Program-made: the position numbers and the translations under genes
Notes under the pieces: generated by a model
Told to the model about the DNA's origin: nothing
The model's database searches: none
Seen by the model: the letters and a program-made list of their open reading frames with translations, nothing else
Origin: Oculatella sp. LEGE 06141
GTDB taxonomy: Bacteria; Cyanobacteriota; Cyanobacteriia; Elainellales; Elainellaceae
NCBI RefSeq assembly: GCF_015207605.1
Contig: NZ_JADEWO010000016.1
Location: 59,916 to 123,915, forward strand
Length of the DNA stretch: 64,000 nucleotides
Reading direction: 5' to 3'
In this document: one piece after another, positions 47,079 through 56,005 of the stretch
Layout of the letters: every line of letters starts with the position of its first letter
How positions within the stretch are numbered: the first letter of the stretch is position 1

Positions 47079-49307
47079 TTAGTTGGTTAAGCGTGGATTG
47101 AGGGATTGGGCAAAGGCTGGACAGGATGACTCTGGTGTTGGCGGACAAATCACAGCGGAGGAGACGCTAGAAACAGGATGGTCTGCCCCTAGATTCGTTT
47201 CCCTACTCTCTCCAACTCGTCGAGTTCCAGCGTCCTGATATAGGGCATCAATTTCATTGGCAAACGTCTTGAGGACATTGGCGCGATTGATCTGGTGATT
47301 TGATATCAGTAGCCCGTTGTCCACCGTGAAAGGGGCATCCAGTAGCCGAAATCGTTTAACTGTCGCCCAATACGGTAAACGACAATTGGCGGCGGTGACC
47401 AATGATTGATACAGGGCAATGATGCAGGGGTGTTTGAGCAGTGCCTCGTTGGGCAAATCTAGCCCGATTCCCAGGGCATAGGTGTGTAGAGCGCTCATAT
47501 TTGGAATGATTAACAGGGCGCAAAACTTGCGTTCTGAACCCACGGCGATCGCCTGGGATACAAAGCTAGATTGTTTCAGCCGTGCCTCAATCGGTTGGGG
47601 CACGATGTACTTTCCGGTGGAAAGTTTGAACAACGCTTTTTTTAAGCCCGTGATTTTGAGAAACCCATCGGCTGTGAAGGCACCTAAATCGCCCGTATGA
47701 AACCAGCCCTGCTGATCAATAGCCTCGCGCGTGGCTTCGGGGTTTTTGTAGTAACCAGGGGTGATGTATGGCCCTCGTACCAGAATTTCATCATCCGCTG
47801 CGATCGCCACTTCAACGCCTGCGATTGGCACTCCCACCGTTCCGGCTCGGTTAAAGCGACCCCGATTGCACGCAACCACCGCACTGGCCTGGGTTAAGCC
47901 ATACCCTTGTAGAATCGTGACTCCTGCCGCTGCAAACACATTGGCAAGTTCAGCGTTCAAAGCGGCACCTCCACAGATCAGGTACTTGAGGCGACCGCCA
48001 AAAACAGCACGCCACTTAGATAGCACCAACCAATCTGCTACCTTGAGCCGCAGGGCATACAGTCCTTTGGGTTGTCGTCCCAGTTCATACTGCTTCGCTA
48101 ACTTTAATGCCCATTGAAACACCATGTGAGTCAGGGCAATTTGCGGTAGTTGAAACAAGGAACGCGGAAACAGCAGCCCTGCAACCACCGGAGCAGAGAA
48201 AGACAAACTGGGGGATGGTTTGTTTCCTTTTTCTAGAATTTTGCTATAGACCTTCTCTACCAGGAGCGGCACCGTTACCAGAATTGTAGGCTGCACGTCC
48301 TGCAAGTGTTTCATGACCCGGTTGGGTGTCGAAAAGTAAATGCTATGACCATAGTTAATATGTCCATACAGCAGGCAACGAGCCAGAACATGATTTAACG
48401 GCAGAAACGACAGCACCGCATCTTGTGATCCTCGCTGCAAATCTGGTAGACCCGAAAACGCGGTGAGGGCATTGGCCGAGAGATTTTCGTGGGTCAGCAT
48501 GACCCCCTCCAGTTGTCCATTGGGGTCAGGAATATAGATAATGGTTGCCAGTTGACTGGGTGCCAGGGAGGTTCGCAGGTGTTGTAAGCGTGTGTCTGAC
48601 CGTTGAGATTCTCCCTTGGTTTGGATCTCTTTTAGTGAAAAAACCTGAACGCACTGAGGGACATGGGACTGAAAAGGTTCTGCATGGGCTGGATGGAGAA
48701 CCATCGGGATGTCTAAACAGGCTGATTCAGGAATGGCTTCGCTATAGCTCGGCTCCTGTCCTGTACTATGCAATGGAGACACCAGCCGTTGCGATTGGGA
48801 TACTGCTGCTTCAGGGACGTGCGTTTGTCGCCAGTCGGCTGGCACATTAATGACAATAATGTGATGCAGATCGGGACTATCCCCAATGTAGGGAGTGATT
48901 TGGGTTAGCAAGTCTAAGTTGGAAACAATCAGCGCTTTGGCTTCGCTATGTTTGAGGACAAAAATGATATGCTCAAGCGTTTGGGTTAAGTCAATGGGCA
49001 CATCAATCAGGTGCGCGAAGAGGCACCCCATATCAGCTATACAAAAATTTAGATCGCTATGCATCAGGAGGGCAGCGCGATCGCCCTTCTCTAACCCGAT
49101 GGCTAATAGCCCCAATGCGGTGGCTTCAACGGCAGTCTGAAACGCTTGATTCGAGAGAGTTTGCCAACCCGTTTCTGTCCATTGATGAAAGGCGCGATCG
49201 TTTTGGGTGCGATCGCACGCTTCGTCTAGCAATGAAGGTAATGTCCGTCCCAAAAACATCTCTCCAGAGTTTAAGGGAGCCTGGTGAATTTTTTTAACAT
49301 GCAACAT
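47079..49307 (-). CDS. AMP-binding (FadD-like) protein with degenerate active site
   Basis: A 742-residue homologue of long-chain acyl-CoA synthetases by overall fold markers: GVMLTHENLSANA, FLPLNHVLARCLLYGH, LICGGAALNAELANVF, GWFHTGDLGAFTADGFLKIT, YIVPQPIEARLKQSSFVSQA. Key adenylation residues are changed. The TSGTTGxPKG loop reads IPDPNGQLEG (259-268). YGxTE is YGLTQ (Gln473). The A8 Arg is Leu555. The C-terminal catalytic Lys is replaced by Gln672 (SNHQINR). The frame is uninterrupted. It heads the beta-oxidation cluster. Normal adenylation seems unlikely; an acyl-binding or scaffolding role is only a guess. Confidence 0.88.
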   Translation of the reverse strand: MLHVKKIHQAPLNSGEMFLGRTLPSLLDEACDRTQNDRAFHQWTETGWQTLSNQAFQTAVEATALGLLAIGLEKGDRAALLMHSDLNFCIADMGCLFAHLIDVPIDLTQTLEHIIFVLKHSEAKALIVSNLDLLTQITPYIGDSPDLHHIIVINVPADWRQTHVPEAAVSQSQRLVSPLHSTGQEPSYSEAIPESACLDIPMVLHPAHAEPFQSHVPQCVQVFSLKEIQTKGESQRSDTRLQHLRTSLAPSQLATIIYIPDPNGQLEGVMLTHENLSANALTAFSGLPDLQRGSQDAVLSFLPLNHVLARCLLYGHINYGHSIYFSTPNRVMKHLQDVQPTILVTVPLLVEKVYSKILEKGNKPSPSLSFSAPVVAGLLFPRSLFQLPQIALTHMVFQWALKLAKQYELGRQPKGLYALRLKVADWLVLSKWRAVFGGRLKYLICGGAALNAELANVFAAAGVTILQGYGLTQASAVVACNRGRFNRAGTVGVPIAGVEVAIAADDEILVRGPYITPGYYKNPEATREAIDQQGWFHTGDLGAFTADGFLKITGLKKALFKLSTGKYIVPQPIEARLKQSSFVSQAIAVGSERKFCALLIIPNMSALHTYALGIGLDLPNEALLKHPCIIALYQSLVTAANCRLPYWATVKRFRLLDAPFTVDNGLLISNHQINRANVLKTFANEIDALYQDAGTRRVGESRETNLGADHPVSSVSSAVICPPTPESSCPAFAQSLNPRLTN

Positions 49308-49370
49308 CTTTCTAATAGGGCGAAAGGTGCGTTAACAAAGCTTTTGTAGATGGATCTGAATAACGTTTCT

Positions 49371-49430
49371 ACAAACCATTGGCCTGCAAACCATTGGTCT
49401 ATAAACTGCTGGTTTCCAAACTGCTGATTT
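49371..49430. repeat. Four-copy 15-bp tandem repeat
   Basis: Four consecutive 15-mers: ACAAACCATTGGCCT, GCAAACCATTGGTCT, ATAAACTGCTGGTTT and CCAAACTGCTGATTT. Copies one and two, and three and four, are the closest pairs. It lies 64 bp upstream of the synthetase-homologue start, within its leader. Confidence 0.75.
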
Positions 49431-49552
49431 ATAGAAAGGACAACCTCTTCAACTCTTCAACACATGCTTGCTGACAAAGAGAGCGAACTCTCTATTATCA
49501 TGAGCAGTTGATTTTCAGTTCTTTGAAGCAATCATGATTGAAAATGTTGACC

Positions 49553-49578
49553 CCTTGAGAGAGTAATATTACTCAAGG
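49553..49578. promoter_or_regulatory. Dyad, candidate operator of the beta-oxidation cluster
   Basis: CCTTGAG (49553-49559) and CTCAAGG (49572-49578) are perfect inverted arms. The inner GAGTAATATTACTC (49561-49574) is itself a perfect 14-bp palindrome. It lies about 250 bp upstream of the first gene. It could bind a TetR/FadR-type regulator, but no regulator gene is linked. Confidence 0.35.
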
Positions 49579-50198
49579 ACTAACATTGATGAGATTGCTT
49601 TCAAATGCCAGATAGTTGCTCTGGGTTGGCTGAGGTCAGATGCGAATTTAACTCTCAGAGAACTGAACTGCAAGTATCAGTAGATAACGTAGATATTGTC
49701 TTCTGATACTGGAACCTTGATGAGTGGTTAGTATCTCCAACGGAGTAGCGATTAACAGAAGTTTCTATACGCTTCAAGACAGAGGCATCGTGATGCTGAA
49801 CTGTCTTTGTAATTGTTTTTCAGATAATAATTAGTATAACTAGCCAAACCGAAACCTGTTGATTTTTATACATTTCTTGAACAATCTGAGAAGTTGCTCG
49901 CGGCACCCGCCATTTTTCATGAGAAGTGGCAGTAGATTGATAACTATTTCGCAGGTAGAGAGCTTTTCATGTAACGTTTATTAACCGAATGCTCTTGAAC
50001 ACTGCCTCATTCGTTCAGCCCCTGGGGCGCTCAATATTAAACAGCCGAGTGCTATGAATAGAACAATAGCAAGAGGACGACAAGTGAAATGATCTCACCG
50101 TTCCCGGTTTGCTCGCTCTATTTCTACTGCAATGGCTGTCGCTTTGAAGGATAAAATCTGCTTTGTGATGGCAGCTCGTCACCCCAGTTTGGTCGAGG

Positions 50199-51071
50199 TT
50201 ACGGTATGCAAAATGTAGAAGATTGGCTCGTGGTTGCTGATTGCGAATGCCGCTCAAACCAGTCTTCCATGTCTGCTAAAATCCCTTGATATTCCAGGTC
50301 AATATATAGATCGTGATAGTGTCCTGGGTACTCACGATGCTCTTTGTCTGGAAACATGATTTGTTGAAAGAAGACGCGGCTCTCCTCTGGAAAGGTGACT
50401 TGATCTGCACTGCCGTGAAGCAGCAGCAACGGAATTTGCAAGTCAGAGGCGTGTTTGTAGATCCAATCGACTGTGGCAAAGAACTCGGTTGCCAGTCGGG
50501 CACTGCCATATTCATGGCGCAACGCATCTTTGAGGTATAGAGCGCATATTTCTGGATCGCGGGAACACAAATCGTTGCGAATACCTAACTTGAGGCTAAA
50601 TCGCGGCAACGTGCGTGAAAGCAGCCGTCCCACTGCCAATTTGACTGGCGAGATGCATACTTTTCCTAATGCTGGAGCTGACACAATCAAGCCTTGCAGG
50701 CATTGAGGCGATCGCAACGCATAGTCCAGGGCGATCGTCCCTCCCAAACTGTGCCCCCACAAGAAGCAGGGATATCCCGATCGCTGTTGATAAATTTGCT
50801 GCAAAAATGCGCGTAAATCTTCCCGAAACTCTGCCCATGTGTTGATGTGACCTCGTTGACCCGGAGAGCGTCCATGCCCCCGCAAATCAAAGGTGTGAAC
50901 TTCATAACCCTGGACAACCAGGTAGTCCACCGCAGGATTGAACAGATCACTGTGCCCCCCCAGGCCGTGAACCATGACTACGGATGCCTGCGTTTGATTA
51001 GTGGGATACCAGCTTTGACAGTAAAGGTTGAGATCTCCAAACCCTTTAAAGGTTCCTTCAACGTGTTTCAT
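50199..51071 (-). CDS. Alpha/beta hydrolase, monoacylglycerol lipase-like
   Basis: A 290-residue hydrolase similar to monoglyceride lipase / lysophospholipase (PldB-like). The oxyanion segment is VVMVHGLGGHSDLF. DLRGHGRSPGQRGH is the family signature. The nucleophile Ser108 is in WGHSLGGTIALD. The Asp is in LLLHGSADQVTFPEE and the His in YPGHYHDLYID. The ATG at 51071 has GGAGAG upstream and starts at the conserved MKHVEGTF; upstream frame is discarded. It shares strand and neighbourhood with the beta-oxidation cluster (start-to-stop gap 890 bp), so it could supply fatty acids, although cotranscription is unlikely over that distance. Confidence 0.9.
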   Translation of the reverse strand: MKHVEGTFKGFGDLNLYCQSWYPTNQTQASVVMVHGLGGHSDLFNPAVDYLVVQGYEVHTFDLRGHGRSPGQRGHINTWAEFREDLRAFLQQIYQQRSGYPCFLWGHSLGGTIALDYALRSPQCLQGLIVSAPALGKVCISPVKLAVGRLLSRTLPRFSLKLGIRNDLCSRDPEICALYLKDALRHEYGSARLATEFFATVDWIYKHASDLQIPLLLLHGSADQVTFPEESRVFFQQIMFPDKEHREYPGHYHDLYIDLEYQGILADMEDWFERHSQSATTSQSSTFCIP

Positions 51072-52324
51072 TGTGTTTCTCTCCAAATAGGTTCTATCCT
51101 GCTGTGGGATTGAGTCATTACAAAAGACGTGGCTGTAGTTTGAAACCCTGATAGGCAACGTTTTATTTGGCACTACGATTGGGCGGACTACAAGAGTTGT
51201 AGTCCTGTGGTGATGTGGGGAGCGGTGTAATGCTTAAAAACGTATCGTGCTTACTTAGTAGTATATCTAACCTGGTGTGTTGCTGCCTTAGTGTGGACGA
51301 TAGGACTGTTCATTTAGCTTCTACCGTCATTAAGAGGACTGAGAAGTACTAAGCCCAACTCGAACCGCCTCCTACAGCAGTTCTCAATCGAGTAAGCCAC
51401 AGTCTCGTCAAGATGGGTTTGGGATATAGGATTTGGGGTGTGGTGAATGAAAATGGCTGTAGGAGGCGAATGCAGACGATTGAATCCGTCTCAGACATCC
51501 TCTCAAAGAGAAGACTAAACTGATGCTCAAGCCTCACGCTGAAACTTGAATCCTGCAATATGGCGGGATACATACTAAGACAATGAGTTCACTTGCTGTG
51601 GAACCATCACGGAAATTCCCGATCTATGCAAAATGTAAGTCGGGAACTATACCATGTTTAAGTTCATTACTCAGCGGCCATTGATGACCATAGGCTTGCA
51701 GCGATGATTTTATAGTTCTATTTTGAATTGAATAAATTGGAGTGTTGGGAATTTGATAAAAAACTTACGCTTTTTCCTGATAGTTCTGTTGAGGTTGAGG
51801 AGAGATCAGTCAATTAGAGGATAAACGGCCTTTCAGACTTCTGGGATCAGGGGTTAGACACTTTGGCTGAATTGTTTTTGTATCTCAATGCAGATGTCAA
51901 ATGCGTTCTTGCAATGCCAGGTCATATAGTATGTCGCACAATATATTGCACAGTATGCGGCTAAACCATGAAGCGAAAGAATTAGCTATAGTGGATGAAA
52001 ACACACATGGGCGATCGCGCCACCGTTTGGGTTAATTGCCTTTCTCTGCAAGGGGCTAAGTATACCTGGACGATAGTTAATGATCAAACAATGGTTAGAT
52101 AGTCGGCATCCTGGCTAGGAGCCGTTGCTTTTGTATTTTCTACTAATCCTATCGAGATACACTGATTTCTGCGTTCAAAGTGAGCGATCAGAAAGGTGAC
52201 TTAACACGTCGATTTAAAGCAGTGAACGTTACAGCTTTTTAGCTGGGATGGGTCAAGAATAGACAGGAAAACGCCATCTATCTCGGTCTGGGTTGTTGTT
52301 GCGTTAAGGAATGAGGCAACCATT
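51072..52324. other. 1.25-kb spacer, divergent
   Basis: Between the minus-strand hydrolase and the plus-strand dioxygenase I see no gene. It contains the third MITE-like copy (51373-51461) and, near 51938, a small CAATATATTG palindrome. The last 70 bases lead into the dioxygenase with an AAGGAATGAGG Shine-Dalgarno region. Confidence 0.5.
51366..51468 (-). repeat. MITE-like repeat, copy 3, with extended terminal inverted repeats
   Basis: The core at 51373-51461 is the reverse of the copies at 1-77 and 17661-17755, and lacks a GCAAAT present in copy 2. Here the ends are longer and perfect: CGCCTCCTACAGC (51366-51378) against GCTGTAGGAGGCG (51456-51468), 13 bp. The terminal repeats support a transposon-derived origin. 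No coding capacity. Confidence 0.8.
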
Positions 52325-52999
52325 ATGCTGGCCTTATCAAAATCTCAAGAATTTAATTGCACGATTGATTATGTGCTTGAACGGCTTAACTCCGTTACTG
52401 TTTCCAACTGCATTCCTTTCTTCAGTCATCTGCCAGCCGATCCTTATTTAGAAGGAAACTATCGATTTCGGCGGTTTTCTCATTTTCAAATTTCTAACGG
52501 CCATCTAGTACAGCTTCCTCATGCAGCCTTTTTTCAAAGCAAAGCTCACAATCCGCTGCTGGGTGATGTGACGCGAGAGTATCTTGAATTAGAGGATGAG
52601 CTAATTCAACTTTCAGACTTTCAGATGCTCGTTCTGGAGTTTTTTGAATTCTGTCAGCGCTGTTCATCGTCTAATGAAGTGGGCGTTCATCAAATTCGCA
52701 TCACAGCCGATCACCATCTGGGAAATCCGGCTCCTGAAGGAATTCACCGCGATGGGGTTGACCTGGTGGGCATCGTTTGCGTTAACCGAGACAACATTGA
52801 TGGTGGAGAAACTCACCTGTATCAAGCGTCGGATCGCAGTCTGGTATTTGCCAAAGTGCTTAATCCGGGTGAGCTGCTGTTGGTGAACGATCGCCAGTTT
52901 TTTCACTTCACGACTCCCATTCAAGCGCGATCGCCCCAGGAAGGCGTTCGAGATGTCTTTGTGTTCACCTGTCCAGGATTACCTCAGGTGAATCATTGA
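52325..52999 (+). CDS. 2OG-Fe(II) dioxygenase family protein
   Basis: A 224-residue protein of the 2OG-Fe dioxygenase family that includes the Bacillus L-isoleucine 4-hydroxylase. The iron facial triad is visible: His141 and Asp143 in GIHRDGVDLVGIV and His194 in NDRQFFHFTTPI. Arg209 (GVRDVFVFTCP) is placed to bind 2-oxoglutarate. The family mark DGGETHLY is also present. Hydroxylation of a free amino acid or related small molecule is the likely role; the substrate is unknown. A PLP enzyme follows 110 bp later on the same strand. Confidence 0.9.
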   Translation: MLALSKSQEFNCTIDYVLERLNSVTVSNCIPFFSHLPADPYLEGNYRFRRFSHFQISNGHLVQLPHAAFFQSKAHNPLLGDVTREYLELEDELIQLSDFQMLVLEFFEFCQRCSSSNEVGVHQIRITADHHLGNPAPEGIHRDGVDLVGIVCVNRDNIDGGETHLYQASDRSLVFAKVLNPGELLLVNDRQFFHFTTPIQARSPQEGVRDVFVFTCPGLPQVNH

Positions 53000-53109
53000 T
53001 CATTAAATTGAACACATGCTGAGTTCTTCAAGCAGGAACCTGACTTTATAATTCATGTGGTGCGGATATGAACGTATCAATACCATGTTCATCACAGCAG
53101 GATGGCGTT

Positions 53110-54372
53110 ATGGCATCTCTCAACTTGAATTGGATTCGCGATCGGTTTCCAGCCCTCTCGCAGACTGTCAACGGTCTGCCCGTTACGTTCTTTGATGGCC
53201 CTGGTGGAACTCAGGTACCCCAGTCGGTGATCGATGCGATCGCGGATTATTTAACCACGTCAAACGCTAACACGCACGGTGCCTTTGCTACCAGCGCCCG
53301 GACGGATGAACTGCTAGTGGCAGCACGGGAAGCGATCGCCGATTTCTTGGGCTGTGATGGAGATGAAGTGGTGTTTGGTGCCAACATGACCACGCTCACC
53401 TTTGCCCTAAGTCGGGCGATTGGGCGTGAACTGCAACCCGGTGATGAAATTGTGGTCACTCGCCTGGATCACGATGCCAACGTTACGCCCTGGTCGGTGC
53501 TGGAGGAACAAGGCGTTGTCATTCGCGTGGTTGATATCAACGTGGAAGATTGCACTCTGGATATGGCTGATCTGGAGCGACAGATCAATAACCGAACCCG
53601 GCTCGTTGCTGTGGGCTATGCCTCCAATGCGGTCGGTAGCATCAATGATGTGGCGAAGGTAATACAGCTTGCCCGTGCGGTGGGGGCGATGGTGTTTGTG
53701 GATGCGGTTCACTATGCGCCCCATCTGCCCATTGACGTGAGAACTCTCGATTGCGATTTTTTGGCCTGTTCTGCATACAAATTTTTTGGCCCCCATGTAG
53801 GCGTGCTGTATGGCAAGCGGCAGCATCTAACTCGTTTGCGGCCTTATAAGGTGCGTCCGGCTTCGGATGAAAGTCCGTCGCGCTGGGAAAGCGGCACCCA
53901 AAATCATGAAGGGTTGGCAGGGGTGGTCGCCGCGATCGACTATCTAGCAGACCTGGGACGTTCTGTTTTGCCGGACGCTTACAGCCGTCGTGCGGCGCTG
54001 GTGGCAGCGATGCAAGCCATCCAGGACTATGAGCGATCGCTGTTCGAGCAGTTGCTGCCCCAGTTATTGCAGATTTCGGGGTTAACCGTCTATGGCATCA
54101 CCGATCCGGATCGGTTCGCCTGGCGTACGCCCACGGCGGCGATTCGGTTCGCTGGACAGTCGCCTGAGCGATTGGCTCACATGTTGGGCGATCGCGGTAT
54201 CTTCACCTGGAACGGTCATTTTTATGCGTTAAATCTAACGGAGCGATTAGGAGTCGAGTCGAGCGGTGGCCTGCTCAGGATTGGGTTGGCGCACTACAAC
54301 ACCCTGGAAGAAGTTCATCGGTTGTTGAATGCGTTGGATGAAATCACGTCCCCCTCTGCTGCTGTGCTTTAA
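53110..54372 (+). CDS. Cysteine desulfurase-like class V aminotransferase
   Basis: A 420-residue fold-type I PLP enzyme of the cysteine desulfurase-like (TIGR01976 type) group. FDGPGGTQVPQSVIDAIADYL, NTHGAFATSARTD, DAVHYAPHLPIDV and the PLP Lys224 in CSAYKFFGPHVG are typical, as is RWESGTQNHEGLAG. Many members are not true desulfurases and their reactions are unknown; a cofactor-type Cys loop is not evident. The ATG at 53110 gives the family N-terminus LNLNWIRDRFPAL; an ATG at 53068 is possible. It follows the dioxygenase and may act on the same substrate. Confidence 0.9.
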   Translation: MASLNLNWIRDRFPALSQTVNGLPVTFFDGPGGTQVPQSVIDAIADYLTTSNANTHGAFATSARTDELLVAAREAIADFLGCDGDEVVFGANMTTLTFALSRAIGRELQPGDEIVVTRLDHDANVTPWSVLEEQGVVIRVVDINVEDCTLDMADLERQINNRTRLVAVGYASNAVGSINDVAKVIQLARAVGAMVFVDAVHYAPHLPIDVRTLDCDFLACSAYKFFGPHVGVLYGKRQHLTRLRPYKVRPASDESPSRWESGTQNHEGLAGVVAAIDYLADLGRSVLPDAYSRRAALVAAMQAIQDYERSLFEQLLPQLLQISGLTVYGITDPDRFAWRTPTAAIRFAGQSPERLAHMLGDRGIFTWNGHFYALNLTERLGVESSGGLLRIGLAHYNTLEEVHRLLNALDEITSPSAAVL

Positions 54373-54781
54373 AGTTGAGGCGTTTGGCGTAGTGGATTTG
54401 TCGCGATCGCTGCTGAGTGCAGGAGCCTCAAGTGTGGCCGTCTCTTGATGGAAATTATGGAAAGTGCTTGATGGATTCGACTGAAGTGCTCTAACACCCG
54501 GCTGACAACTATGCACTCAACCTCTGATGCAGGAGCAATGTCGGACAAGAGAAGCCTTGACCAAGCCCCAATCCAGATCATCAACGGGTGTATTTACTGT
54601 GATGATGCCCTGGGTGGTTCGCTCGTTGTGGTTTATTCATCTGAGAACCGCTGCAAATAAACACAAAAGAACCATTCCGTTAACAAAACATAACATCCTT
54701 CTTAAGGTTTGCCAGAAGGTAGATGCCTAAAGGAACAATACTGAGGCAATATTTTGCTAGCAACTTAAAAGACTAGACATA
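54373..54781. other. 409-bp spacer
   Basis: No gene is seen. TTGAGGC just after the PLP gene stop (54374-54380) is repeated in inverted form as GCCTCAA near 54425, a weak dyad. The second half is AT-rich and probably carries the promoter of the downstream operon. Confidence 0.35.
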
Positions 54782-56005
54782 GTGGTTCCTATTACTCACT
54801 CATCAACTCGTTCTACTTGCCAACAGAGCGAGTTATCCATTGCTGACGTTTCTGTTCGAGGGGCTGAGGTTGCTGAGTTTTGTGCAGCAAACGCCAGTAC
54901 GATCGACCACAACGGAGCTTTTCCAGTCAAGGAATTTGAGCTAATTGCTGCATCGGGCTTGTTAGCAGCACCGCTAAAACCGGAACTGGGAGGGCTAGGA
55001 TTAGGCATCAACGCGGAGGTAACACACGACCTGCTGCTGCTGCTGAAGCAAATTGGGCGCGGTAATTTAGCCGTGGGGCGAGTGTACGAAGGACATGTCA
55101 ACGCGTTGCAGCTTGTTCAAACCTTCGGCACACCTGATCAAATTGCAGCCTACGCCAGCGATGCTCGCGATCGCCACAGGATTTTTGGTGTGTGGAACGC
55201 GGAGGCCGAAGATGGCGTAACGGTTCATCCCCTGGGGGATGGACGGTACCGTTTGAACGGATCAAAAACGTTTTGTTCTGGGTCTGGTTTTGTCGATCGT
55301 CCCTTTGTGAATGGGCCATTGGCTGACGGTGCCTGGCAGATGTGCATTGTGCCAATGGAAGACGTTGCGACGGTTAGCGATCCGTCATGGTGGCAACCTG
55401 CGGGCATGAGGGCAACCGCCAGCTTTAAGGTCGATTTCAGCGGCGTTGAGTTAGATCCCCATGCACTCATCGGGCAACCGGGGGATTATTTTCGGCAACC
55501 CTGGTTGTCCGCTGGGGTGATGCGCTTTGCTGCGGTGCAGTTAGGTGGTGCAGAGGCGCTGTTTGATGCAACTCGACAGTATTTGCGCGACCTGAACCGA
55601 ACCACTGATCCCTACCAGCAAGAACGGTTGGGGCGAATGGCGATCGCAATTGAAAGCGGCAATCTCTGGTTGCGGGGTGCAGCCGATGCGGTGAGCGCCT
55701 ATTCACCCATGTTTGCAGGCTATCCCGACCAGCCCAATGAACAGGCAAGCCAACTCGTCGCCTATGCCAATATGGTGCGAACGATCGTTGAGCAGATATG
55801 TATGGAGGTGATGCAGCTTTGCGAACGCTCGGTTGGCACTCGTGGATTGCTTCCTCCCAATCCAATGGAGCGCATCATTCGAGATCTAACGCTGTACTTG
55901 CGACAACCCGTGTTTGATGCAGCCCTCGCCAATGCAGGACAGTACGCCTTATCTCAATCCACCGCTGCTCATTCTCTGTGGCGCTATGAATCCCCCAGGC
56001 ATTAG
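54782..56005 (+). CDS. Acyl-CoA dehydrogenase family protein
   Basis: A 407-residue ACAD-fold flavoprotein. PLKPELGGLGLG, RIFGVWNAEAEDG, RYRLNGSKTFCSGSGFVDRP and WWQPAGMRATASFKVDFSGV mark the ACAD middle domain. The C-terminal helical domain is complete, but the usual catalytic Glu motif is not evident. It resembles the ACAD-like proteins that accompany PIG-L deacetylases and NodS-like methyltransferases in proteobacterial clusters, not the FadE of the beta-oxidation cluster. The start is GTG. Its 3' end overlaps the deacetylase gene by 20 bp, so the three genes form one operon. Confidence 0.88.
   Translation: MVPITHSSTRSTCQQSELSIADVSVRGAEVAEFCAANASTIDHNGAFPVKEFELIAASGLLAAPLKPELGGLGLGINAEVTHDLLLLLKQIGRGNLAVGRVYEGHVNALQLVQTFGTPDQIAAYASDARDRHRIFGVWNAEAEDGVTVHPLGDGRYRLNGSKTFCSGSGFVDRPFVNGPLADGAWQMCIVPMEDVATVSDPSWWQPAGMRATASFKVDFSGVELDPHALIGQPGDYFRQPWLSAGVMRFAAVQLGGAEALFDATRQYLRDLNRTTDPYQQERLGRMAIAIESGNLWLRGAADAVSAYSPMFAGYPDQPNEQASQLVAYANMVRTIVEQICMEVMQLCERSVGTRGLLPPNPMERIIRDLTLYLRQPVFDAALANAGQYALSQSTAAHSLWRYESPRH

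Larger units (their letters stand above)
49308..50198. other. 890-bp spacer upstream of the beta-oxidation cluster
   Basis: No gene is supported. It contains a four-copy 15-bp tandem repeat (49371-49430), a small AGAGAG-CGAA-CTCTCT hairpin (49478-49493), and a dyad at 49553-49578. The remainder is AT-rich and probably includes the promoter of the minus-strand cluster. Confidence 0.5.
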
